Assembly: GCF_004337985.1 (NCBI RefSeq) | Contig: NW_021940920.1 | Span: forward strand, 604,549-668,548 | Source of the DNA: Pyricularia pennisetigena | Lineage: Eukaryota > Ascomycota > Sordariomycetes > Magnaporthales > Pyriculariaceae | Direction: 5' to 3' | DNA: 64,000 nucleotides | Part shown: positions 1-10,405 of the stretch, piece by piece | Position numbering within the stretch: position 1 is the first letter of the stretch | Layout of the letters: each line of letters begins with the position of its first letter | The notes under the pieces: model-generated | What the model was told of the DNA's origin: nothing | What the model saw: only the letters and a program-made list of their open reading frames with translations | Databases searched by the model: none | Program-made: the position numbers and the translations under genes

Positions 1-73
1 TTCCGTTAGTTTTTTTTTTTTTTCTTTTCTTCTTCTTCGCCCCAACAGAAGAAGGAAAAAAAAAAAGACTCAC

Positions 74-511
74 AGTCATTTTCGACTTGGCACAGACGCA
101 GCAAGTCCCCAGCTCTCGGTTCAGCGCCGCCAACGCCCTCTTGACGTACGTAAGCGGACCGAGCCGCTTGCCGTGGGCGCCCGGCGCAACAGCGCGACCT
201 CCACCCCCGAGTGCCGACGGGACCTCGGCCGGGTTCTCGGCAAAGTGCCTCCAGACGACGTACTTTTCCAGGACGGCCCCGCGAGCGACGTGCCTGGGCA
301 TGGGAAGCTCCCCGGTCCACCGGTCTCTGCCGCGCCCGTCGCCTTTGACTCGCGGCCAGTCCGTCGTGTGGCTGACGACGTCGGCCGAGAAGCTCATCTC
401 TGGATGGAACGGCCGGTTGGACGCCGGGTCCCACGGTGCTTGTTCGCCCTTCTGGGCCTTCATCCAGCCCAGGTTGGGCAGTTTGGCCGCCCCGGTTGTG
501 GTGTTGGACAT
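74..511 (-). CDS. Unknown protein, 3' part runs off the window
   Basis: Not recognised. On the minus strand an ATG at 511 opens 146 codons that read without a stop to a clean GTGAGT donor at 73-68. The intron continues to the window edge and shows CTAAC near position 4-8, so its acceptor lies outside. The visible protein begins MSNTTTGAAKLPNLGWMKAQ and is rich in Trp, Pro and Gly, with a CCVC motif just before the splice. No signal peptide or membrane segment is visible. Upstream, a GTAAGT donor at 686, a CTGAC branch site and a CAG acceptor at 517-515 suggest a 172-base intron ending three bases before the ATG, so the 5' UTR, or a further coding exon, is spliced. The true start is therefore uncertain. 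The open frame, codon use and splice signals support a real gene; no function can be given. Confidence 0.6.
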
Positions 512-2285
512 GGTCTGGCGGACAGAAAGCAGGTCAGCTTTATACTCGGGCTTCACCACGGGCTCCTGGCTAGACAGTGGTGTAATCGACGATGAGAAAG
601 CGTCTGGCAGGATCGAACTTCCGGGCAAATAAATCTACGAAACGCAGGAAAGAGCAAATTGGTGATGAAATTCAAAGGTGACTTACTTCGAGCAGCTTTT
701 TGGAGCTGAAAAGACGATGATTAGGTAGTGAGGTACGAGACAGACAGAGCCAGAAAAAGAAAAATTTTGACCAGAAATAGTAGAGCAGCAACCAAGTACA
801 CTATGCTTGGAAGTGATGAAACCAAAGTGTAGAGCGGGCGAAGCTTTTGCTTTCAGCTTTTGGTTCTGGTATGGTAGGTGCGCATCTTGTTCTGGCCACA
901 GGTATGCTATGACAAGCCTGGATTATCTTGCGGGAGAGGAAGTCTGGGGATATTCTGGACATTGGAGGCAGAGTGCTCTCGCTATATACAAGAAATGGCA
1001 CAAGGTTTTCTGCAAGCTGCAAGTTCCCCTATGCTGCTTTGTAAAAAAAAAAGCTTTTCATGCATGTATATATGTTGTTATATACAAAATCGCTCACTGT
1101 GTTGATTTTGTGCAGCATGCAGATGGCCCTCCTCTGCTCTAGCCTCCTCCAAGAGGGTTTTGACTTTACGGGGGCTATGAGGAGTCATCGTAAGGGAGCT
1201 CTGAACAGAGAGTTCAGCCCCCCTTTTTGGAAGCAGACTGCGTGGACATTCATAGCTTTGTTGAAAAGGACGAGGAAGATGACCGGCCGCTGCTTGAACA
1301 GCGTCAAGCCGGTATCTTTTACGAGTTGCTCCTCATCGTAACTGTTCCTATGTGGTAGCTCTATTCGCGCTGCCAGGCAGGTGAATGGAACCCAACCCAG
1401 CTTTGTTAAAAGCCAGTGCACTCTCATAGACTACAAATTCGGATATTAAACATATAAAATTATCCATAACTCGATAGAGAAAATGGCTAAATACACTGGC
1501 TTCTTTCCAGTTAATTCGTTTATTTACTGTTTATCAAGGATGGCAAGGTTGAGCGTTGCAAAAGCGCAGTTGCCTTTTTGTATTTTGTGACGTGGGCCTT
1601 GACACCTTTGCAAAGCCATTGCGCTGTCGATTTGCAACCAAACAAGCCAATTCTTGACATCAAGCTTGCCAGGTCTTTTCATCATTGTAACCCTTACTTT
1701 CAGGCTTCCTTCTCGGCGATTACTGCCAGAATCTACAAGTGTCATGGTCCCAAGCCTGCCGTTATGCATTTTCTTTTCGGGTTGTTCAGAGTATGAGGAC
1801 CGGTTACTACACCGAAGAGCAGGAAGCTGTTTGCGACAGAGGCAGATCCGGCAGCTATGTCGATGGAGCTCGTTCAACGTTTTGGAAAACCGGGAGGCCG
1901 GACCTGCAAAGGGTATTTATTGTCAGTCACGGTGGACCATGGACATTTTCACAGATGGATCTTTGCTGTAGCAAAAGCCATTGCAATAAATTCACTTACA
2001 TACGTAGCGAGGTAACCTTTTTTCCCATCACTATCCGGAGGGGTGACTCCTTCTGTAGAAGGATATACATAGCCAGCTCTGTTTATTTTCAAGGTGTTTT
2101 GCGAGGTCAAAACGCGTCATGTCAGTATTCGATTAATTCCATTCGGCTGCATGCATCTGCAGTAGCTAGCTTCCCAGCCTCCGCTGAAAATCCAGACGTC
2201 ACAATAAAGACGGGCAAAGACAAGGATACTAGTGTCGGCTGATGGTCGCGTTGTGAAGCATCTGACTACATACACAGATCGCGCC
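512..2285. other. Gene-poor interval
   Basis: No supportable gene. Several short frames overlap each other on both strands with A/T-rich, non-coding-like composition. The first 175 bases probably hold a 5' intron of the gene ending at 511. Confidence 0.5.
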
Positions 2286-3413
2286 TTAGCTGCGGGCTGC
2301 GTTCTTTTTATACATCTTGTCGATCAGCATGTGCCGTTTGACAGCCCACTCCCAGTCGGGATACTCGCCGACTCGACCCTCGGCGAACTTTGCATACAGC
2401 CTAGCCACGTTCCCAGCCTGGACCGGCTTCAGCTCCTCCGCCGACAAGGCCACCTCCTCTACCTCACTAGAGGCGTAGTCCAAGACGCTGATGCTGACTT
2501 CGTCGCCGCCCATTTGAAGATTCGGCCCCGTGCCTCGCACCCGGACCTCCCCCTTGTCTCCCACCACGCGCCAGTACATGGCCTCCTTGTCGCCCGGCGC
2601 GCCCTTTCCTCCCCACAGCTGCAGGCTCAGCTCGGAACCGTCGTCGAGCACGCCCTGGATCGCCACGCTCTTGTGCGTCTCCCGCACGATGGTCCGCACC
2701 ACGCCGCCGTCCCTGTTCTTGAGTTGAACCTCGCCGCCCCTGCCGCCCAGCACGACGTCGAAGTGCGCAAACTCTCTGCCTCCGAGCCCGGACAGCACCG
2801 ATTCGATGAGGTGCAGGAAGAAGATGGTCACGAGGTTGCCGCCGTCGGCCTCGCGGAAAAAGTACTCGTGCTCCTCTAGCCCCTCGTCACCGCAGTAGCC
2901 CGCCGGGGCCGAGAAGCTGGTCCGCTGCAGCTTGCCGACGCGTCCCGAAGAGAGCAGGTCGGACAGCGTCTTGACTATGGGCGAGTACCTGCCCTGCAGG
3001 CCTATGACGGACCGGCTCACGTCGCTGCCGTTGTGCCTCTTGAGCTCGTCGAGCAGCTCCTCGGCCTCGGCCAGGTTCCGCCCGAGCGGCCACTCGCAAA
3101 ACACCGCCTTGCCCTTCCTGATGCTCGGCAGCAGCGTCTGCCTGTGCAGGACCACGTTGGTGGAACACACGACGAGGTCGACGTCCGGGTCCTCGGCCAG
3201 CTGCTCGGGCGAGCCGTAGGCCCTGGTGGCGGCGGGGAGGCCGTATGCTTTGATGGCCGCCTGCGACGACGCCTCGGACGAGTTGCACACGGCGACGATG
3301 GTGTAGCTCTCCGGCAGCGACTGCAGCGCGGGCAGGTGGGAGGCGACGGCCCAGCTTCCCCTGGCCGACAAGCCGAGGATTCCGACGCGGATGGGCCTGG
3401 GCAAGTCAGGCAT
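2286..3413 (-). CDS. Gal80-like Gfo/Idh/MocA family oxidoreductase
   Basis: A single exon gives 375 residues, the usual length for the family. The N-terminus has a Rossmann nucleotide-binding start, GILGLSARGSWAVASHLPAL at about residues 11-30, followed by an acidic strand end and the segment VFCEWPLGRN near residue 105, a signature of fungal Gal80-type members (EKP/EWP loop). The C-terminal half is the beta-sheet-rich Gfo/Idh/MocA substrate domain. Family knowledge: these proteins bind NAD(P), and most oxidise sugars or derivatives; yeast Gal80 itself is a non-catalytic co-repressor of Gal4. The sequence cannot decide between an enzyme and a regulator. It is probably cytosolic, since no signal peptide is seen. 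It is divergently placed from the esterase starting at 4958. The ATG at 3413 is the first in the frame and leads directly into the Rossmann strand. Confidence 0.85.
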   Translation of the reverse strand: MPDLPRPIRVGILGLSARGSWAVASHLPALQSLPESYTIVAVCNSSEASSQAAIKAYGLPAATRAYGSPEQLAEDPDVDLVVCSTNVVLHRQTLLPSIRKGKAVFCEWPLGRNLAEAEELLDELKRHNGSDVSRSVIGLQGRYSPIVKTLSDLLSSGRVGKLQRTSFSAPAGYCGDEGLEEHEYFFREADGGNLVTIFFLHLIESVLSGLGGREFAHFDVVLGGRGGEVQLKNRDGGVVRTIVRETHKSVAIQGVLDDGSELSLQLWGGKGAPGDKEAMYWRVVGDKGEVRVRGTGPNLQMGGDEVSISVLDYASSEVEEVALSAEELKPVQAGNVARLYAKFAEGRVGEYPDWEWAVKRHMLIDKMYKKNAARS

Positions 3414-3450
3414 GATGATGAATGTTGGGGATCTTGATGGAGGTTTTTTT

Positions 3451-3475
3451 TGGTTTTGGTTTTGGTTTTGGTTTT
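3451..3475. repeat. TTTTGG microsatellite, about four units
   Basis: Four consecutive GGTTTT units lie about 40 bases upstream of the Gal80-like start codon, probably in its 5' UTR, where the transcript would read CCAAAA repeats. Confidence 0.8.
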
Positions 3476-4813
3476 ATGGCTTGCAGTGGTGTGTGATGCA
3501 GGAACACGGGGATGGCGCAAAATATCTGGATCAAAACGGAAATAACGGCCTGCCGCGTAACGAGGAGAGAAGCACAAACTTATGACATACTAGACTACTG
3601 TAGAGGAAGAAGAGAGAGCCAAGGCGAGTGAGGCATCCGCAGCGGCAATGTGGGTATCGTGGGTACTACAAGTGAGAATTAAACAAACATAGATGGCGAG
3701 CGGGGTTGAGGGAAGGGGGTGGATCCAGGTGTTATAAACAACGCCGAGAGTGGCAGGGAATAATGTTTTTTTTTTTTTTTTTTTTTTTTTTTCCAAAAAA
3801 AAAGATAGCTTAATAAGATACAGAAGCCAGATATTCGATCAATGCGAGTCGTCTTGCCGGGATGTTACGCAGTTGTCTGATGTGGTCCTTCGTCTGAGCC
3901 ACAAGACATCAGTTCATCTGCTACAGCAAGTTGATAGCCTGGCAGTCGAGACATGACCATGAAGCCCTAATCCTCACCATCGACATCGCAGCGGATGAAG
4001 GTGAAGTCTATCGGCATCGGAGGTGGAATGTTTGTGTGTTTTTGAACGAGCCAAAGTGCACCAAACTCATTGCGCATCACCTCGGGATGGGCTCCGGCTT
4101 TCAAGAATTAGAGCCTAAAAGGGAGTCTTTGCGTGTTTGTGGTATCCCCAACGTCCCCTCTTCCGTAAAACTGCTAGCAGTCTTTCCCCAAGGCGTTGGC
4201 TAGGAGAACGATAAAACCCGAGACTGGCAAGTCCTGTTTGATTAGGCTTAGCTGTGTTGTGCTCTTTTTTTTTCATCTCCATTGGCTGACATCTATCCTC
4301 GAAGAGCAATGCAGCCCTCAGCATGAGCTTTCGCGGCAGACATTCCGAACGAGCAAGTAGTCTGGGTATTGCAGGCTGAAAGAGACATCAAGTATTGGAA
4401 CAAGAGCCAAGTTTTCGTGGCTGGTTTCTAGAGTGTCAACGTTAGATTCGGATTGGAACTTCAAGATTACAAACGAGACAAAGGCGTCCTTTACAACTAG
4501 TGAGATGATGGAAAGTTATGAGAGCAATCACAAGGGGATTATTTGAAGTTTCCTCTTTGCCGGTCGGCCTGAGGTGAATGAGCCGGGCCTGATTGATTGG
4601 ACAGAACTCAGAGCATTGAAGCGCCTATACAACCTTGCCGGCATACGCTGTTGGCCCACGTCGCGGCTATCCACATTTTCTGCCTAGACAAGACGTGACG
4701 GACTGCTGCCTGCCAACTTCAAATGAGGCCGAATAGGGTACGGTACTTTGAGAAATAGAGAGGGAGCCACAGTGCTCTGGGAGTTTGATGTCTTTTTCTT
4801 TTTTCTTTTTCTT

Positions 4814-4822
4814 CCCCCCCCC

Positions 4823-4853
<31 letters not shown>
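4814..4853. repeat. Stacked homopolymers C9-T11-A20
   Basis: Three pure homopolymer runs directly abut each other about 105 bases before the esterase start codon. The T11-A20 part can fold on itself. Length accuracy depends on sequencing. Confidence 0.8.
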
Positions 4854-4957
4854 CTTCAAACTCACGAATTTGAGACGTCTTATTGACGGATCTTTCTTGA
4901 TTTTTCGATCCCATCACCGTACGGCTTCAGTCGAAATTTTTGCTGATTTACGCATAC

Positions 4958-5794
4958 ATGGACACCAACAATCTCCTCAACGTCCCACCCACCTCTACAC
5001 ACACCCACACGGTCGTCTTCCTCCACGGAAGAGGCGGCTCCGCAAAGACTCTTGCCCAGTCTCTTCTCTACTCGCGCACCCGAGATGGCCGCACGCTCTA
5101 CCAGGCCTTCCCATCCTTTCGCTGGGTTTTCCCCGAGGCCAAGGCGAACCCGTGCGCTGCGTTTCCAGGGCAGTCGTGGCAGCAGTGGTTCGACATTTGG
5201 AATGTGCAGAACTTCTCCGATCGCGAAGAGCATCAAGCGACCGGGCTGCGGGAAAGCGTCCTGTTCATCCGCCGCGTCCTGGCTCGGGAGGCCGCCGTCC
5301 TCGGCGGTCGCTACGACAGGATCATCCTCGCCGGCATCAGCCAGGGCGCCGCAACCTCGGTCCATACGCTGCTCAACCTTGGAATATCACCACCGACCGA
5401 CGGCCGAGCAGGCCGTGGTCTTGCGGCATTCCTTGGGTTCTGCTCCCGGATGCCGTTCCCGGGCCGTACCCTGGCTGACGCGCGCAAGATACTGAACGTT
5501 GAAAATGCGCCACAAGATGATGTTACAATCAGGCACACTCCGATGCTTCTGGAGCACTCTGCCGACGACCCCCTGGTACTTGTCAGCAGTGGTCGCGCCT
5601 TGAGAGACACCCTCCGTGGCTTCGGTGCCACTGTTGAATGGCGGGAGTATCCAGACGGCGGCCACTGGTTTAACTCGCCTGCTGGTATATCTGACGTTGT
5701 CGAGTATCTCAACAAGGTCCTTGACGTGCAATCCTCCCCTGTTAAGCAGCACATCAGTACCTGGGGGACCTCTGGTGACATGGAGTTGTCCTAG
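4958..5794 (+). CDS. Acyl-protein thioesterase / carboxylesterase-type alpha/beta hydrolase
   Basis: 278 residues from the ATG at 4958; reading further upstream gives only a TTG. The fold is clear: an oxyanion-loop motif FLHGRGG at residues 21-27, the nucleophile elbow GISQG with Ser128, the acid in SADDPLV (Asp203 or 204) and the catalytic His in GGHW (His236). The WNVQNFSDREE segment is also typical of phospholipase/carboxylesterase family members related to acyl-protein thioesterase 1. Known family members remove acyl groups from proteins or lysophospholipids. The loop between residues 143 and 155 is longer than in classical APT1, which fits a fungal side branch, so the substrate is open. 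There is no signal peptide, so it is probably cytosolic. No intron is needed. Confidence 0.85.
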   Translation: MDTNNLLNVPPTSTHTHTVVFLHGRGGSAKTLAQSLLYSRTRDGRTLYQAFPSFRWVFPEAKANPCAAFPGQSWQQWFDIWNVQNFSDREEHQATGLRESVLFIRRVLAREAAVLGGRYDRIILAGISQGAATSVHTLLNLGISPPTDGRAGRGLAAFLGFCSRMPFPGRTLADARKILNVENAPQDDVTIRHTPMLLEHSADDPLVLVSSGRALRDTLRGFGATVEWREYPDGGHWFNSPAGISDVVEYLNKVLDVQSSPVKQHISTWGTSGDMELS

Positions 5795-5917
5795 CTAGGT
5801 ACATGTTACGAAACGACTTTGTGGATTCCTTTTCTATTTGAAGCCTTTGAGTTTGGTGGGCAACTTTCATTTACTGCACCATTTCAATAATGCGCCACCT
5901 GCCAGAAATTGGATCCC

Positions 5918-5919
<2 letters not shown>

Positions 5920-5976
<57 letters not shown>
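5920..5976. repeat. Poly(T) tract, 57 bases
   Basis: Uninterrupted T run downstream of the esterase gene, the longest homopolymer in the window. The exact length is likely uncertain. Confidence 0.9.
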
Positions 5977-5977
<1 letters not shown>

Positions 5978-7321
5978 ACTATTATTGTAATTTTTATGTC
6001 ATTGCTCGGACAAGTCTGGTGGGCCTCGCTCGATCCGGCTTGAGGCTGTGTTCTTTGAACCTCTGTTATCCTCCCTATATCACTCTTGGTAGACATCCTT
6101 ATATTTTACAAATCTCAGCAAAATAGTGTCATACACTTTGCAGCTAGTAGTACTTACTCGGCATGTTTCTTGCAACAAATGTTTTGTCTCCATAGATCCT
6201 CGTTAGCTGAACCGTGCCTCTGTGGCATAACTTACACCTAGATTGGACCATAACGCGTTGCATTCCTCCAAGCACTGACTTGGTGTAAACAACTCAACAA
6301 TGTATTACTATTACTCATTTATCAGGTAAAGCTAGTCTTTCGCTCCGCCTCGCGAGCTTTGTGTCCCGCCATGTATTCACAAGCGGGCTCATTCATCCCT
6401 TCCATCTCCCACCTCGGGACAAGAAATCGAGGATTTAAATTTAGGGTCCGCTCGTGTTTGTCCAAACACTCCTTCCAGCCGGGGTTCCGGAATAATACAC
6501 ATGCGACTACGATTTCCCACAGCCATGCGAGCTGGCTTTTACCAGTTCAACATACTATCATTTGTATGAAAAAATTCCTGGGCTGACTCCCCTGTCGACC
6601 TCGTTGTATGGGCCGAATTTCTGGGGGTGCTGTAGCAATCCGCCTTATCATCAACAGCCATCAGTTCCCAAGTTTAATAGAAAATGCCATTCTGCTCACC
6701 CGCTTTTGGATCCATACTACGGACTTTTCGACTAACTGCGGCATCACCTTTGACCACTCCGTCCCGAACGACGATCCAGAGCCAGTGTGATTCAAATGAG
6801 CGTTCTCAAATCAAAGGCCAATAAAAGCTACTATACGCACGGTTTAGAGTTAAAAAAAAAGTAGCTGGACGTGGAGCTTGCAGACATGTTGGAAAGGCGA
6901 CATTGACTGTGCCGCGGTGCTGCACCAAACGAAGACAAACAACGCACAGCGGCAGACCAATAACCATGCAACAGAAAGAGAAAAAAAAAGCCCAAAAAGC
7001 ACCGGAAAAGGTAAAACTGTGCTCTTTGCATGAACCTTTATTGCAATAATATCATTCCATGACCATGGTTGACGTAGGGGCCGTCACGTGCACCGTATAC
7101 GCAGTAAATCACCACTGTACATTGTCTTCTTGCAGGTATTGATCACTCCAACCTAGACGAAGACATCACCAACTTTCCTACCAACTTGCCAAAGAAATAT
7201 AAAAAAGAAATAGACCTCGGCTGACGTGCTCAAGGAGACAAATTGGGAGCACAGGGGTTTTTCAAGCCGAAAAGAAGAAAGTCAAAAGTAAGGAAAAGCG
7301 ACAAAAAAAAAAAAAAAAAAA

Positions 7322-7357
7322 NNNNNNNNNNNNNNNNNNNNNNNNNNNNNNNNNNNN
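7322..7357. other. Assembly gap (36 N)
   Basis: Thirty-six undetermined bases flanked by A runs, ending only ten bases before the start codon at 7367. The gap probably hides an unresolved poly(A) tract in the 5' UTR. An upstream in-frame start cannot be excluded. Confidence 0.95.
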
Positions 7358-7366
7358 AAAAAAAGC

Positions 7367-8089
7367 ATGACAACATCAACCCCCACCACACCAAACCCCT
7401 ACGAACAAGCGACGCCCCGACCCCCACGCACCGCCTCGCACGCGGCGGCCGTGCGGCTCCGGAACCGGCGCCGCGCCTACCTGGCCCGGCACCCGTCGTA
7501 TCTGACCTCGGCGGACCACGAGCTCGCCGACCCGCTGCTGTACGACTCGCTGGTGCGGCGCTTCCAGACGCCCGCCGAGCGCGAGGCCGACGGCCGCGCC
7601 AGGGGCTACGGCCGCGTTCTCGAGACTTCGCTGCTCCGCGGCGAGGCCAAGCTCCAGAGGTTGGCCGAGAGCTACGTCGACGGGCCTGCGCCGCCGCCGG
7701 GGTTAGTGGGTGGTAATGGTGGTGGTGCGGCGGCAGAGGCGCCCACGAATGGCGCAGCCGCGGGCACCGAGAATGGCGGCGGCAGGGAGACCAACTTTAC
7801 CATAACCCAGGATCTGGATCCGGATCCCAAGGACGCCGAGGCCGGCCGTGAACAGTGGTTCGAGTTTTTGCAAGATCGCTTCGTCAGTGGCGGCGACGAC
7901 GAGTTTGACTACTCAAAGGTGGACGAGAACGAAGAGTATGACGACATCGAGCGACAGGATGCCGAGGATGCATGGTTCGACAATGAGGTGCCACAGTGGC
8001 ATGATGACGACGATGATGCGAATGGGCCTGCAGCCGGCCGAACGAGACCCCGTGAACTAAAAGGCGAGACGGGAATTCAAGACTTTTGA
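7367..8089 (+). CDS. CCDC97-type protein (DUF2052 domain)
   Basis: 240 residues in one exon. Residues 30-100 are Arg-rich and helical, followed by a Gly/Ala linker and a very acidic C-terminal half. The signature is the C-terminal block FLQDRFVSGGDDEFDYSKVD, then a run containing NEEY, DDIE and DAEDAWFDNE, which matches the pattern of the CCDC97/DUF2052 family. Family knowledge: human CCDC97 associates with the SF3b part of U2 snRNP and with splicing-factor turnover, so a nuclear role in pre-mRNA splicing is likely but inferred. The stop lies 239 bases from the convergent stop of TAD2. The start ATG is ten bases from an assembly gap, so the N-terminus is slightly uncertain. Confidence 0.8.
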   Translation: MTTSTPTTPNPYEQATPRPPRTASHAAAVRLRNRRRAYLARHPSYLTSADHELADPLLYDSLVRRFQTPAEREADGRARGYGRVLETSLLRGEAKLQRLAESYVDGPAPPPGLVGGNGGGAAAEAPTNGAAAGTENGGGRETNFTITQDLDPDPKDAEAGREQWFEFLQDRFVSGGDDEFDYSKVDENEEYDDIERQDAEDAWFDNEVPQWHDDDDDANGPAAGRTRPRELKGETGIQDF

Positions 8090-8328
8090 TCCTCAAGCCC
8101 CACAAGTAAAGGCTTTTCTACTAGGGAAAATAGAGGTTTACCAACCGGACCGATGCAAAACAAAATCAAAATAAAACGTGCCGCCAAAACGAGATAATGG
8201 AATCACATCCTTCTCTTATCGACCATTCCACTAAAATCAAAACCCCGAGCGCCATAACTATGCCATACCTTCTCACAGCCTCATCAAATCGTTCGGGGCG
8301 TGGATCACATAGAAATCGGGGGCACCAT

Positions 8329-10405
8329 CTAAGCGACCTCCGACATGGGAGTTGGAACTTCCAGAACGTCTCCGGTGCCATCCATATCCATGTCCGCCGC
8401 GTCTTCGTCCTTTTCTGCCACAGGAGTGCCAGCCACTGTCGCAGGCGCCGAAGCCGGTATGTTGGCCGCGACCTTAAGGTCGATAGCAGGGCTCATGCCA
8501 TCCTTCTCCATCATGGCGGCTAGACGTGCTGCTCTTCCTTCCTTCTTCCGCGGCACAGGCGCCCGTCCGTTTTCCTGGACGTAGAACTGTCGCAGTAACG
8601 TAACGGCTTCATCACGGCCCCAGCCTCCCTCGGCCTCATAGCCATTCTCGACATTTCCGCCGTCCCCGTCGTAGTGGCATGAGGGCCCTTGCGGAGGATC
8701 AGCTGGCGGCGCGGGATTAATCGCCCATTTCTGGTTCGCCTGCGCGTGCTCTCCCATCTGGTACATCGAACGAGCCGGACCAGGAGACGGAGCCGAGGAG
8801 GGAGGTGTCATAACTCCAGTCGAGGATACAGAAGACGATGTGGGTTGCAGATGTTGCTGTTGACCAGCAGATGATCCCGGTTGTTGGGTGGCGTCCGCAG
8901 ATTCGTCAACGTCAGTATCAATAGTAGTCCTACTACCATCTCGATGAACACGCATGATCCGACCGCCCATAACTCTTCGTGTTGGCAGTGATGGAGTATT
9001 CTTGACTGAGGTGGAATTCGTATGGATGCGGAACACGCCACCAGTGCCACCAAACTTGTCATTAACGGCTCCAAAGTAAACCTTCTTGATCTTCAGTTGC
9101 CTCAGGAGCGACGCGCACATGACGCATGGCTCGACCGTCACATACAGGGTGCTCTCCTGGACAATAGATGCCGTGACACGAGGCGAAGGGTGCAGCTTCT
9201 GGCCGTAGGGGTACAAGTAGCTCTTGGTGACGTCGACAGCGTCCCACTCGCCAGGATCGTCAACCTCGTGCTTGCAGCTGGGATGTGAAGGGGGAGGTGC
9301 ATCGGGTTTAGTGGCGAAAAGAGAAGAGAGGGCCATGTACTCTGCGTGTCTGGTGCCGTTTCGTGTGATGTTGGTTGCGTTCATGCCTTTGGCAATGACC
9401 CGTCCTCTGTAGACCAGAACGCAGCCGACCGGCGTCTCGTTTGTCTTGAGAGCGAGGCGAGCCTATGGTGAGAAGAAAGTCAGCATCGGGAAATAACCCA
9501 AGTAGCCTAGTGCAGTTAGGCTGCGTCCGATTTCCACATCTAGACAAACAGAGCAAAACAACTCGATGACTGTGAGCTTATCAAAGTGAGCCCAAGGTGA
9601 CGTGTATTCTGGGGTCGTACAAAGGTGGCACCAGATCGGCCATGGCCAGCTTGCCGGTACGTCTCGGTGCGACATCGAGACCCTGCAGGGCAGGAAAGAG
9701 CAAGAAGAAAGACGTAAAAAAAAGCATGCGTACCATATCCAGAGCCTCTTCAATAAAGCCCTGGTGAAGAGCTCGCTCAGCCTTGCGGGCTGGATCCTCG
9801 TCCTCCTCCTCGAGTATTCCAACCGACTTCAGTGGCGCTCCTGCCGGCACGACAGGCACAAGTGGGACGACGGCTGGTTTCAAAGGCGGGAATACGGGTG
9901 CGGCGGCGTCCCGTATGGTAAGGTTGGCAACCGCGTGATTGAGTCTGGGGTTGACATTCTCGTTGGTCTGCCGATCCTTGACGCTGTTGGCAGCTGGTCC
10001 TCGATTCTCCATCTTTTCTTCTCGGTCCTCATCCAAGAGAGCTTTAGGCTTTGGAATGCGGCGGAAAAAGAGATTGTAGATGGTAATGAAGAAGTTGGCG
10101 AATGGACTGAACAGCCAACGGAAGAATTTGGTGAATCGAGACTTTGCTGGCGGGGTGTTCCGATCAGCTCGGGGTGATTTTGGAGGTGGAGACGACGACT
10201 TTCTCAGAGCCTGGTGGCCATCTTTTTGATCGAAGCTGGGGACCTCTGGCCTTGACGCTGACGGACGACGCGTGCTAGGGGCCTGGGCGTGACTGCTCCT
10301 ACTTGCACTCCCACTTGCACTCCCACTCCCACTGTCGCCCTCATTTGTGGAAAGCATCTGCCCGTCACTCCTTCCGCCATCCGCAGAATCAGGTCTGAGC
10401 GGCAT
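8329..10405 (-). CDS. TAD2: tRNA-specific adenosine-34 deaminase catalytic subunit, with long N-terminal extension
   Basis: Two exons, 10405-9734 and 9462-8329, joined across a 271-base intron (donor GTACGC, acceptor CCATAG). The join turns ...EEALDM into ARLALKTNETPVGCVLVY, the expected start of the deaminase fold. Total 601 residues. Zinc and catalytic residues are present: HAE (His263, Glu265) and PCVMC (Cys337, Cys340). After a Ser/Pro-rich disordered stretch, the last conserved helix (DEAVTLLRQFYVQEN) returns. Family role: with Tad3 it converts A34 to inosine in the wobble position of several tRNAs. Odd: before the fold lie about 215 extra residues, disordered except for a Phe-rich hydrophobic segment at residues 91-114. 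The first ATG inside a good context is 10405; the frame remains open upstream without a further ATG. Confidence 0.88.

Larger units (their letters stand above)
3414..4957. other. Divergent intergenic region with homopolymer runs
   Basis: Shared upstream region of the Gal80-like gene (minus) and the esterase (plus). It holds four TTTTGG units just upstream of the Gal80-like ATG (3451-3475), a T27 run at 3766-3792 and a C9-T11-A20 stack at 4814-4853. No supportable gene. Confidence 0.5.
5795..7366. other. Intergenic region with T57 run
   Basis: Contains the 3' region of the esterase, a T57 homopolymer (5920-5976) and the upstream region of the CCDC97-type gene, including an assembly gap. No supportable gene. 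Confidence 0.5.

Noticed and set aside
1739..2242. 167-codon plus-strand frame in the first intergenic region
   Set aside because: Rich in Cys, Ser and Arg without motifs, overlapped by other frames of equal length; no splice signals or coding bias.
2232..2879. 215-codon frame on the plus strand over the Gal80-like gene
   Set aside because: Shadow of the real gene on the other strand; no family features.
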